Positions 1-7,563 of a stretch of DNA of 64,000 nucleotides are shown here, in pieces. Source of the stretch: Gemmatimonadota bacterium (GTDB lineage: Bacteria > JAAXHH01); NCBI GenBank assembly GCA_009838645.1, contig VXRC01000042.1, positions 23,276-87,275 of the forward strand. Reading direction: 5' to 3'. Every line of letters starts with the position of its first letter. Positions within the stretch are counted from its first letter, which is position 1. The translations under genes and the position numbers were made by a program. Under the pieces are notes generated by a model. The model did not search any database, was not told the DNA's origin, and saw only the letters and a list, made by a program, of their open reading frames with translations.

Positions 1-55
1 TTAGTGTGGTGGTGGGGGGGGTCTGTGGTCGGGGGGAGTCTCTGGGGGGTTGCTC
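1..55. other. G-rich, probably low-quality window edge
   Basis: The first ~50 bases are almost only G and T with long G runs and do not resemble the balanced high-GC coding sequence that follows. A stop in the aminotransferase frame at positions 2-4 lies inside this stretch although the protein clearly should continue upstream. I read it as contig-end error sequence, not biology. Confidence 0.5.
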
Positions 56-1018
56 GTGCAGTCTTTGATGCGGGTGGGCTTCCGCCCCGCGCACCCCTCC
101 GAGGTCGCCATCACGAGGAATTCGACCGAGAGCATGAACATCATTGCCCTCGGCCTCGACCTGAAACCGGAAGACGAGATCCTGACGACCACCCACGAGC
201 ACTACGGCGGCTGGTCCTGCTGGCAGCACCGGCACGCACAATTCGGCAACCCGATCCGGAAGCTCGACCTGTACGATCCGCCGGAAGACGAGGACGAGAT
301 CGTCCGGCTGTTCGAGGAAGCCATTCGGCCGGAAACCCGCGTGCTCAGTTTCTGCCACGTCACCTGCACGACGGCCTGGCGCCTGCCCGTCAAAAAGATC
401 TGTGCGATGGCACGCGAGCGCGGGCTCATCACGGTCGTCGACGGGGCGCAGTCGGTGGGCATGATCGCGGTCGACATGAAGGACCTCGGCGGCGACTTCT
501 ACGTGAGCAGCACGCACAAGTGGCTGTTTACGCCCAAGGGCACGGGTCTGCTGTACGTGGATGACGCCGCACAGGACAAGATCGGACTGGGTTACTACAC
601 GGGCGGCGGGCGGCCGACGGCGAGGCGTTTCGAGAACAACGCGTCCCAGAGTCACGCGCCGCTGGTGGGATTCGCCGTGGCCGTGGATTTCCACAACGCC
701 ATCGGTACCGGCCTGGTCGAGGACCGCGGCGCGGCCATGGCGAAATGGCTCAAGACCCGTCTTTCCGACATACCCGGCGTTCGGGTCTGGACGCCGATGA
801 GCCGCGCGCTCTCCGCGTCCATGGTATCCTTTTCCATCGCCGGCATGACCTCCTCCGACGTGGGCACGCCGCTCCGGGAGAGGTACCGGATCCACAGTCG
901 CGGCCTGCACGAAGGGGGCTACCACGGCGCACGCATTTCCTGTGCCATGCACAACAGCTACGAAGAAATGGAACGAGTCGCCGGCGCCGTGAGAGAAATC
1001 GCGGCTAACCGGTGCTAG
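50..1018 (+). CDS. Class V aminotransferase (isopenicillin-N-epimerase-like), 5' truncated
   Basis: This is a PLP-dependent fold-type I enzyme of the class V (NifS/IscS/isopenicillin N epimerase-like) group. The readable part begins near ITRNSTES, normally about 80-90 residues into such proteins, so the N-terminus is missing. The PLP-binding segment is visible: VDGAQSVG supplies the cofactor-binding Asp, and STHKWLFTPKGTG carries the Schiff-base Lys. The C-terminal small domain ends with a typical GARISCAMHNSYEE segment. The TTG at 50 is only the first in-frame start-like codon, not a believable start. The substrate cannot be told; members act as desulfurases, epimerases or lyases. It is 85 bp upstream of an acyl-CoA ligase on the same strand. 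Confidence 0.8.
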   Translation: MLVQSLMRVGFRPAHPSEVAITRNSTESMNIIALGLDLKPEDEILTTTHEHYGGWSCWQHRHAQFGNPIRKLDLYDPPEDEDEIVRLFEEAIRPETRVLSFCHVTCTTAWRLPVKKICAMARERGLITVVDGAQSVGMIAVDMKDLGGDFYVSSTHKWLFTPKGTGLLYVDDAAQDKIGLGYYTGGGRPTARRFENNASQSHAPLVGFAVAVDFHNAIGTGLVEDRGAAMAKWLKTRLSDIPGVRVWTPMSRALSASMVSFSIAGMTSSDVGTPLRERYRIHSRGLHEGGYHGARISCAMHNSYEEMERVAGAVREIAANRC

Positions 1019-1103
1019 AGGTGCTGAAAACGGATTCATATCAGCGTCCGACAGAACAGGTGTGAAAATAAGAACAGGTGCACACAACGCGGGAGAACGG
1101 ATC

Positions 1104-2786
1104 ATGTCCGATACTGCACTTACCATAAAGGCACTGAAAGACAGATTGGGAGATGCGTTCGCGGAGAACGTCGTCCTGCGCATCAAACGCGACGGCGAGT
1201 ACGCGGAATTCACGGGATCGGAAGCGGCCCGCCGGGCCGACGCGCTCGCCGGACTGCTCGCCTCCCTCGGCCTGCAGCACGGCGACAGGGTCGCGCTGCT
1301 GGCGGCCAACCAACCCGAATGGGGCATCGCCTACCTGGCCATCGTAGGGCACGGAATGACGGCCGTACCCATCGACCGGCTGTTGAAGCCCGGTGAATAC
1401 CAGCGGATTCTGGAGGATTCCGGGGCGCGGGCCATCGTGGTGTCCGACGCCTTCCGGGACGACTTCCATTCCATCGCCGGTTCCCTGCCCGAACTCAAGC
1501 ACGTGCTGAGTCTGGAAGAAGTGATGGCCAGCGATACGGACGCCGCCGCGCCTGACAGCCAGGTCAGCCCGGACGACCTCGCCGTCCTGATCTACACCTC
1601 GGGCACGACCGGCCGGCCCAAGGGCGTGATGCTGTCCCACCGCAATATCATGTCCAACGTGTCGGCCGCCAGCCAGGTCATATCCATCACTTCCGACGAC
1701 AGTTTCGTATCCGTGCTCCCCCTGCACCATACCTTCGAGTGCACGGCCGGGTTCCTTGCGCCGGTCTACAACGGCGCCATGGTGTCCTACGTGGGCAGCC
1801 TCAACTCGAGAGACATCGTCGAGACCATGAAGGACTCCAGGGCGACGATCATGCTGGCCGTCCCGCTGCTTTACGAGAAGATGTACCAGGGGATCATGCG
1901 CAAGGTCGGCTCCCAGCCCGCGGTCACGCGGACCGTGTTCAACCTCCTGATGGGCGTGGTGAAACTGGGCGAGAAGTTCAACAAGCGCATGGGCACGGCC
2001 CTGTTCCGGAGCCTTCGGGACAAGGGCGGGCTGGGGACGATCCGGTTCTTCGTGTCCGGTGCCGCCGCGCTGCCGCCCGAAGTAGCCGAGGGATTCGATC
2101 GGCTGGGGCTGCGCATCCTGCAGGGTTACGGGCTCACGGAAACCTCTCCGGTCGTTTCCGTGCACCGCGTGGAGCAGCCTCCGAAACCCGATTCCGTCGG
2201 ACCGCCCATAAACGGCGTGGACGTGGAAGTCGTGAACCCGGACGACACGGGCGTGGGCGAACTCGTCGTGCGGGGCGATAACGTGATGCTGGGCTACTAC
2301 AACAATCCCGAGGCCACGGCCGAAGTCCTCAAGGACGGCGCGCTATATACCGGCGATTCGGGATGGATCGACGACGAGGGACATGTCCACATCGCGGGCC
2401 GGCTCAAGAACGTAATCATCACCCGGGCCGGCAAGAACATCTATCCGGAGGAAATCGAGGGTGAACTCGTCCTCAGTCCCTACATCGCGGAAGCGCTCGT
2501 CTTCGGCGCCGAAAACGCGGATACGGGAGAGGAATACGTCCGTGCGGTCGTGGTACCCGACTTCGAAGTCCTGGAAGAAGAAGGCACGCCGGACGACGAC
2601 GAGACCCTGACCGCGCTCATGAACCACGAGGTGCGGGAGCGTTGCCGGAACCTCGCGGACTACAAGCGCGTCAGAGAAGTGGAGCTGCGCCGGGAAGAGT
2701 TTTCGAAGACTTCCACGCGCAAGATCAAGCGTTTTCTGTTCAAGACCGGGCAGGAAAGCCCCGCGGAGGACACCGCCGGCCAGTAA
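1104..2786 (+). CDS. Long-chain acyl-CoA synthetase / AMP-binding ligase
   Basis: This 560-residue member of the ANL superfamily should activate a carboxylate (probably a fatty acid) with ATP to an acyl-adenylate and pass it to CoA. The P-loop YTSGTTGRPKG is at about residues 164-174, the A5 motif GYGLTETSP at about 341-349, YTGDSG at about 415, and the hinge region GRLKNVIITRAGKNIYPEEIE at about 432-452. A C-terminal FSKTSTRKIKRF holds the likely catalytic Lys. I chose the ATG at 1104 because GGGAG lies before it; an ATG at 1062 is also in frame. FadD15-like long-chain ligases match best in length and motifs, but chain-length preference cannot be read from sequence. Confidence 0.88.
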   Translation: MSDTALTIKALKDRLGDAFAENVVLRIKRDGEYAEFTGSEAARRADALAGLLASLGLQHGDRVALLAANQPEWGIAYLAIVGHGMTAVPIDRLLKPGEYQRILEDSGARAIVVSDAFRDDFHSIAGSLPELKHVLSLEEVMASDTDAAAPDSQVSPDDLAVLIYTSGTTGRPKGVMLSHRNIMSNVSAASQVISITSDDSFVSVLPLHHTFECTAGFLAPVYNGAMVSYVGSLNSRDIVETMKDSRATIMLAVPLLYEKMYQGIMRKVGSQPAVTRTVFNLLMGVVKLGEKFNKRMGTALFRSLRDKGGLGTIRFFVSGAAALPPEVAEGFDRLGLRILQGYGLTETSPVVSVHRVEQPPKPDSVGPPINGVDVEVVNPDDTGVGELVVRGDNVMLGYYNNPEATAEVLKDGALYTGDSGWIDDEGHVHIAGRLKNVIITRAGKNIYPEEIEGELVLSPYIAEALVFGAENADTGEEYVRAVVVPDFEVLEEEGTPDDDETLTALMNHEVRERCRNLADYKRVREVELRREEFSKTSTRKIKRFLFKTGQESPAEDTAGQ

Positions 2787-2825
2787 GGGAGATGCCGCGA
2801 TCCCCGCAAGGCGGAATCACGATTC

Positions 2826-3824
2826 ATGGACAACAGGCTACACCCATCCGATTCGGATCCGGCGCCCCATTCCTCGGAGGATACGCTCCCGCATGCCATG
2901 CGGCCGGACGAAGCCGGGCGGCACCACACCCACTGGCGCCGCCCCACCTTCCTGTTCGCCTGTACCTTCCTGACCACCCTGATCTCCGGCACCATCATGG
3001 AGCACCCCACGGTCCCCCCGCTGGTTGTGCTGTTCACCCTGGTGACCGTCCCGGCGCTTCTCCTGGACGGTTTGCCCTTCTCCCTGTCGGTGCTCGGCAT
3101 CCTCATGGCCCACGAGATGGGCCACTATCTCTACGCCAGGTGGTACGGCGTCCATACGTCCCTTCCACATTTCATTCCCTCGCCCTTCTTCTTCATCACG
3201 CCGAATCCGGGTACTTTCGGCGCCGTCATCGTGACGAAGGCGCCCTACCCGAACCGGCAGGCCCTGATGGACATCGGCGCCGCCGGTCCCATCGCCGGAT
3301 TCATCGTGGCGGTTCCGATCATGGCGTACAGCCTGATCGGCGCCCGGGTGGATCTCGTCCCCGGTGAGGGAGAGGGTCTTTACCTGGGCGAACCCCTGGT
3401 GTTTCAGGCGCTCGCCTACCTGATTCACGGTCCGCTGCCCGAGGATTACACCATTTACCTCGATTCCGTGGGCCTGGCTGCATGGTTCGGCTGCCTGGTC
3501 ACCATGCTCAACCTGTTGCCGGTGGGCCAGCTGGACGGCGGCCATATCCTGTATGCCTTCACGGGGGGCGCGGCCGGAGGCAGGCGCCTGCAGAAAAACC
3601 TCGCGCTCGCGAGTTTTGCGGCGCTGGCCGTGCTGGGGTGGTATTCGCCTGGGTGGTGGGTGTTCGGGGTGCTGCTGCTGTTGATGGGCAGGTTCAGCGG
3701 TTTCCGTCATCCCGCGCCGGTGGACGACGCGGCGCCGCTTCCCGGGCACAGCAAGTGGCTGGGCTGGCTCTCGGTCCTGGTCTTCATCCTGACCTGCATG
3801 CCGGTGCCGATCTCGTTTACGTGA
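2826..3824 (+). CDS. M50 family site-2-protease-like membrane metalloprotease
   Basis: This 332-residue polytopic protein has the zinc motif HEMGH at residues 96-100 inside a membrane segment and the second metal-ligand motif LDGGH at 236-240, preceded by NLLPVGQ. This is the arrangement of M50 intramembrane proteases (S2P, SpoIVFB, plant EGY). Hydrophobic segments flank both motifs, and there is no PDZ domain. The first ~38 residues are hydrophilic and His/Asp-rich. It starts 39 bp after the acyl-CoA ligase and is probably cotranscribed. Such proteases cleave transmembrane proteins, often anti-sigma factors; no such partner is adjacent, so the substrate is unknown. Confidence 0.85.
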   Translation: MDNRLHPSDSDPAPHSSEDTLPHAMRPDEAGRHHTHWRRPTFLFACTFLTTLISGTIMEHPTVPPLVVLFTLVTVPALLLDGLPFSLSVLGILMAHEMGHYLYARWYGVHTSLPHFIPSPFFFITPNPGTFGAVIVTKAPYPNRQALMDIGAAGPIAGFIVAVPIMAYSLIGARVDLVPGEGEGLYLGEPLVFQALAYLIHGPLPEDYTIYLDSVGLAAWFGCLVTMLNLLPVGQLDGGHILYAFTGGAAGGRRLQKNLALASFAALAVLGWYSPGWWVFGVLLLLMGRFSGFRHPAPVDDAAPLPGHSKWLGWLSVLVFILTCMPVPISFT

Positions 3825-3839
3825 CCATAGCCTTAAAGA

Positions 3840-3930
3840 CCGGCGCGGGCGATGCGGACGATGCGGGCGGTCAGGCGGTCCAGGTCGGGCGGTAAGGGCG
3901 GCCAGGCAGTCCGGGCCGGGCGGTCCGGAG
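3840..3930. repeat. Degenerate GC-rich short repeats between convergent genes
   Basis: The gap between the convergent M50 protease and TPR genes is filled by imperfect GGGCGGTC/GGCGGTCC-type units. No open frame or clear hairpin with a T-run is present. It resembles the other short-unit repeats at gene ends in this window. Confidence 0.4.
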
Positions 3931-4686
3931 TCAGCTAATCAGCAACCGTTCCAGTTTCTTGTGGATTCGTTCGTCGCCCCCGTCGATACGGTGGGCCTTG
4001 AGCAATTCATCGATCGCCCGGGCGTTCTCGCCCATGATCTCGAAGATGGATCCCAGCGCGTAGTGGGCCGCGAAATTGGTGGCGTCGAGTTCGAGCGCCT
4101 TCTGGTACTCTCCGACCGCCAGTTCCCATTTCTCCTGACGGACGAAGATCTCCGCGAGACTCATGTGGATTTCGGAGTTGTCTCCATCCCACCGCAAGGA
4201 TTCCCGGTACGCGGCGACGGCCTCGTCGTACATGGTCCGCCGCTTGTACACCATTCCCAGGAGCTTGTAGGCCTCACCGTTCCGGGGTGAACGGCGGATG
4301 ACCTCGCGGAAGCAGTTGGTCGCCTTCTCGAATTCGCCGAGATAGCAGTAGATTCGGCCCAGGTCCTGGAAGAGGGCGTCCGTTCGGTATCCGCCCTCGA
4401 GGGCGTTCAGCATGTAACCGCGGGCTTCGCTGTAGCACTCCTGCTTCATGTAGATCAAACCGATATCGTACTGTACCGCGACCTTTTTCGGATACGCCCG
4501 TGCGCACTTGCTGAGCCATTCGAAGGCTTCGCTCGTGCGGCCGGTATACATGAGTCCGAGGCCCAGGCCCCGCAGGGTCCAGTAGTCGGACTGGTTCCGC
4601 TCCACGCGCTCGAAGCAAAGGCGCACGATGGTCTCGTAGTCCTTCTTCACCAGGAGGAGCTTGAGCTTATGAGACCAGAACCACAT
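3931..4686 (-). CDS. Tetratricopeptide repeat (TPR) protein
   Basis: This 251-residue protein consists almost wholly of TPR-type helix pairs. About six units can be seen, with recurring A..YP, LG..Y...G and A...F patterns such as the one around DLGRIYCYLGEFEKATNCF. TPR arrays are protein-binding scaffolds, so no catalytic role is proposed. The chosen start, ATG at 4686, gives MWFWSHKLKLLLVKKDYE and follows a GAAAGAG element; a longer frame to 4752 is possible. No signal peptide or certain membrane segment is present, although the N-terminus is aromatic. It is monocistronic, with a near-consensus promoter about 90 bp upstream. Confidence 0.8.
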   Translation of the reverse strand: MWFWSHKLKLLLVKKDYETIVRLCFERVERNQSDYWTLRGLGLGLMYTGRTSEAFEWLSKCARAYPKKVAVQYDIGLIYMKQECYSEARGYMLNALEGGYRTDALFQDLGRIYCYLGEFEKATNCFREVIRRSPRNGEAYKLLGMVYKRRTMYDEAVAAYRESLRWDGDNSEIHMSLAEIFVRQEKWELAVGEYQKALELDATNFAAHYALGSIFEIMGENARAIDELLKAHRIDGGDERIHKKLERLLIS

Positions 4687-4777
4687 ATTGATTACTCTTT
4701 CACGAACGGCCGGCACCGTAAAAGGGGGTTCTATTCCGGAGGAACGGGACACGCGGCGCCATCATCCCGATACCCTG

Positions 4778-4806
4778 AATATACGGGGGTTCGGCAGGGG
4801 TGTCAA
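4778..4806 (-). promoter_or_regulatory. Sigma70-type promoter for the TPR gene
   Basis: On the minus strand TTGACA (4806-4801) is followed after exactly 17 bp by TATATT (4783-4778). Both boxes are near consensus and stand out from the GC-rich surroundings. The expected 5' leader to the ATG at 4686 is about 85 nt. Confidence 0.72.
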
Positions 4807-4894
4807 GCGGCCCGGCCGGCTGGGCTTCGGGGTTTTTCTTGTGGTCGAGGGAAGTGGAATCGGGGGTCGAAATCAGATGAAGAGAACACGATAA

Positions 4895-5497
4895 ATGACA
4901 GCCAGGGAAGAAGTTACGGGCATCATCCTCGCGGGAGGGAAGAGCAGCCGGTTCGGCTCGAACAAGGCACTCAGCCGGATTGATGGAGACCGGTTGATCG
5001 AACGGCTTTGCCGGACGGTCGATTCGGTGACCGGACGGATGATGCTGATCACCCATACCCCGGCGGACTACGCCTTCCTGAAGCTGGAAAGCCGGAAGGA
5101 CCTGGTTCCCCGCTGCGGGCCCATTGGCGGCATCTATACCGCGCTCAGGACGGCGCATACGCCACTGTGCCTGTGTGTCGCCTGCGACATGCCCTTTGTC
5201 AGGCCGGAATTCCTGGAATACATGGTGGAGCGGTCGGCCGGTTATGACGTGGTCGTCCCCGTGAACGACGGACGCGTGGAACCGCTGTGCGCGGTTTACC
5301 GGGAGACCTGCGTCCCGGCGATCGAGGACCGGATCCATGCGCGCAGATACAAGATCGCCGGATTCTTCGACGAGGTCCGCGTCCTGCGTCTTGCACCGGA
5401 GGAGGGTGGGTTCCACGATGACGACATGTTCTTCAACATCAACGACAGGACGGATTACGACGAAGCACTGAAGCGCATGACGGACCGGGCGCGCTAG
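4895..5497 (+). CDS. mobA: Molybdenum cofactor guanylyltransferase MobA-like
   Basis: This 200-residue nucleotidyltransferase should attach GMP from GTP to molybdopterin, giving the guanine-dinucleotide cofactor. The signature LAGGKSSRFGSNKAL is at residues 12-26, GPIGGIYTAL follows at about 76, and CDMPF carries the Mg-binding Asp near residue 102. The ending FFNINDRTDYDEA is typical of the MobA/MobA-like branch. Length matches MobA (about 190-205). No other molybdopterin gene is nearby, so identity rests on motifs; a related MobA-like NTP transferase with another acceptor remains possible. The stop codon lies in an 18-bp tandem repeat array shared with the convergent rsmI gene. Confidence 0.8.
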   Translation: MTAREEVTGIILAGGKSSRFGSNKALSRIDGDRLIERLCRTVDSVTGRMMLITHTPADYAFLKLESRKDLVPRCGPIGGIYTALRTAHTPLCLCVACDMPFVRPEFLEYMVERSAGYDVVVPVNDGRVEPLCAVYRETCVPAIEDRIHARRYKIAGFFDEVRVLRLAPEEGGFHDDDMFFNINDRTDYDEALKRMTDRAR

Positions 5498-5576
5498 CCG
5501 GACCAGCCGCGCGAACCGGACCAGCCGCGTTAGCCGGACCAGGCGCGCTAGCCGGACCAGCCGCGTTAGCCGGACC
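5491..5576. repeat. 18-bp tandem repeat between convergent mobA and rsmI
   Basis: Nearly five copies of an 18-bp unit close to GCGCTAGCCGGACCAGCC start at 5491, 5509, 5527, 5545 and 5563. The differences are mostly GCGCTAG versus GCGTTAG, with one GCGCGAA. The mobA stop (TAG, 5495-5497) is in the first unit and the rsmI stop (TAA on the minus strand, 5568-5566) in the last, so the array forms the whole intergenic space and both gene ends. Confidence 0.85.
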
Positions 5577-6234
5577 GTCCCTCCACCAGCAGGATGAACT
5601 CCCCGCGCAGGCGGCGGTCCCGGGTATCTTCAAGCAGCACCGACAGCGGACTCCGGTCGATTTTCTCGTGAAGCTTGGTCAGGTCGTTGGCCAGGGCCGC
5701 CCTGCGGTCCCCGAACGCCTCCAGAGCGTCGGCGATGAGCGCGTGCACCCGGTGGGGGCTTTCGAAATAGATGAGCGTGTCCGCACGGTCCGCGTCCGCT
5801 TCCAGACAGCGGCGCCGGGCCGCGGGCCTGCGGGGCGGGAATCCGCAGAACGAAAACCGGTGGACCGGCAGGCCCGATAGTACGAGCGCCATGATCAACG
5901 CGCTCGGACCGGGGGCCATGCTCACGGGGATTTCGGCCTGGATCGCGGCCTGGACGAGCCGGTAGCCGGGATCGGCGATACCGGGTGTGCCCGCATCCGT
6001 GACCAGGGCGAGGTCACGTCCCTGCTCCAGGGCGGCAAGGGCCCTGGGTACGGCCCGCTGCTCGTTGTGTTCGTGGTAGGACATCTGCCGGGCGCTGATC
6101 CCGTAATGCTTGAGCAACCGTCCGGTCCTGCGCGTGTCTTCGCTGAGCACGGTATCCACGCCGCGCAGGATCTCCAGCGCCCGGAGCGTGATGTCGTCCA
6201 GATGGCCGATCGGCGTGGCTACCAGGTAAAGCAT
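5566..6234 (-). CDS. rsmI: 16S rRNA (cytidine1402-2'-O)-methyltransferase RsmI
   Basis: RsmI methylates the 2'-O of C1402 in 16S rRNA, at the ribosomal P site. The 222-residue protein opens with [19 protein letters not shown], continues with [17 protein letters not shown] and has the SAM-pocket loop [13 protein letters not shown], all hallmarks of the RsmI/YraL tetrapyrrole-methylase fold. It is shorter than E. coli RsmI (about 286 residues) and ends at [11 protein letters not shown], so the C-terminal helical domain is absent, as in some other bacteria. Its 5' end is 3 bp from the stop of the Gfo/Idh oxidoreductase, so the two probably share a transcript. Confidence 0.88.
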   Translation of the reverse strand: MLYLVATPIGHLDDITLRALEILRGVDTVLSEDTRRTGRLLKHYGISARQMSYHEHNEQRAVPRALAALEQGRDLALVTDAGTPGIADPGYRLVQAAIQAEIPVSMAPGPSALIMALVLSGLPVHRFSFCGFPPRRPAARRRCLEADADRADTLIYFESPHRVHALIADALEAFGDRRAALANDLTKLHEKIDRSPLSVLLEDTRDRRLRGEFILLVEGRSG

Positions 6235-6237
6235 GGA

Positions 6238-7284
6238 TCAGTTCGTCTGTTCAGGGAACGGCGCGCGTATGTCGTAGCGGCCGTGTATCTCCACGGGAAG
6301 CGCTCCCTCCTCCACCATCAGGTCCAGCGGATTGTCTCCCGTCTGCAGCGGCAGTTCTACCACGTCGCGGATGCGGGCCGATTCGTAGATCGCCATCATG
6401 AGTTCCATGGTCAGACGGGCGGTTTCACCGTCGTTGCGGTGTCCTTCTCCGCTGCCGTCCAGCCAGTAAATGAACTCGTCGTACTGGTCAACCTCCACCG
6501 GCGGCGGCGTGATGGACTGCCAGTCGCCGGCACGGCGGTTCAGCAGGAGCAGGCCGCCTTCGGGACCGCGTTTCAGGATCCCCTCCGTACCATAAATGAC
6601 GTCGCCCTGCAGCCCGGGATCGGGCAGGTCGCTTTCGTAGGTACCCCTGATCCCGCCTTCGAAGGCGATGATCGCCGCACACCGGTCCTCGCACCGCACC
6701 CGGCGCTCCCAACGGTCCGTCTTGCGGGTCACCTGGCCGATCACCCAGACCGGGGCCGGGTCGCCAAGCACGTACATCATCTCGTCCAGCTCGTGAGTTC
6801 CCCGGTTGAGCAGGCCGTGGGCGTCCCGGCGCAGCATGGCCGTGGGGGCTCCGATCGCGCCGTCCGTCACCAGGCGGCGCGCTTCCATGTTCTGCGGGGT
6901 GAACCTGCGCTGGTGGCCGATGGCGAGCTTGACGCCGTGCTGCGCGCAGGACGCCAGCATGAGGTCGGCTTCGCGGAGACTGGACGCCATCGGCTTCTCG
7001 CCAAGAATGCCCTTTGCGCCCGATTCCGCGGCTTTCACGGTGACTTCGGCGCGGACGTTCTGCCAGGTGGTGATGCTGACGATGTCACAGGCTTCTTCCT
7101 TCAGCATACCCGCGTAATCCGTGTAAGGTTTCGCATCGAATTCGTCGGCCAGCTTGCGGGCGCTGCGCTCACTGACGTCGGCGACCGCCACCACGTCGGT
7201 CTGCGGCTTCTGCGTCCAGTGCCGCGCGTGCGAACCGCCCATTCCTCCGCAGCCTATGATGCCGACCCGATATGACCCGGACAT
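6238..7284 (-). CDS. Gfo/Idh/MocA family NAD(P)-dependent oxidoreductase
   Basis: The 348-residue protein has a Rossmann domain beginning VGIIGCGGMGGSHARHW and the family motif GEKPMA (the catalytic-site Lys of EKP) near residue 100. A C-terminal alpha/beta substrate domain follows. Enzymes of this family oxidise or reduce sugars and polyols (inositol, glucose-fructose) using NAD(P). The start at 7284 is supported by a strong AAGGAG six bases upstream; the frame stays open another 210 nt but without a signal. The substrate is not recognisable. Translation probably couples into rsmI 3 bp downstream. Confidence 0.85.
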   Translation of the reverse strand: MSGSYRVGIIGCGGMGGSHARHWTQKPQTDVVAVADVSERSARKLADEFDAKPYTDYAGMLKEEACDIVSITTWQNVRAEVTVKAAESGAKGILGEKPMASSLREADLMLASCAQHGVKLAIGHQRRFTPQNMEARRLVTDGAIGAPTAMLRRDAHGLLNRGTHELDEMMYVLGDPAPVWVIGQVTRKTDRWERRVRCEDRCAAIIAFEGGIRGTYESDLPDPGLQGDVIYGTEGILKRGPEGGLLLLNRRAGDWQSITPPPVEVDQYDEFIYWLDGSGEGHRNDGETARLTMELMMAIYESARIRDVVELPLQTGDNPLDLMVEEGALPVEIHGRYDIRAPFPEQTN

Positions 7285-7537
7285 GTGAACTCCTTGATTG
7301 CGTTTGCTTTCCCGCATTCCGCGGCCTGTCGTTCCGCGCAATGTACCACTTGCCGACTGAACCCGCAACCCCTGTTTGGCAGGGCCTTGCACTCCCGGGA
7401 AAGGTCTGTAAACCCAGCTCGGGCCGGTAAGTCCCGGCAGGTCCAGGCACACCCAGGTTCGCCCTGAGCACGGCCGGCGGATCGATCGCCGCACCTTACT
7501 ATTATATTGCTCCCCTCTATCGTCGATTGTAGGTTAG
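7285..7537. other. Divergent intergenic region before hemE
   Basis: No gene is seen here. The region separates the minus-strand oxidoreductase from hemE. Near 7500-7508 an AT-rich TATTATATT offers a possible -10 box for hemE, but no good -35 is seen 17 bp upstream. Short imperfect direct repeats around GGTCCAGGCAC are present. Confidence 0.4.
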
Positions 7538-7552
7538 CACAGTACAACTGTG
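7538..7552 (+). promoter_or_regulatory. Short perfect inverted repeat before the hemE ribosome site
   Basis: CACAGT-ACA-ACTGTG is a perfect 6-bp inverted repeat with a 3-bp centre. It ends 1-2 bases before the GGGAGGAAAGGA ribosome-binding region of hemE. It could be a small operator or an mRNA hairpin near the ribosome site; no known regulator consensus was recognised. Confidence 0.35.
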
Positions 7553-7563
7553 GGAGGAAAGGA

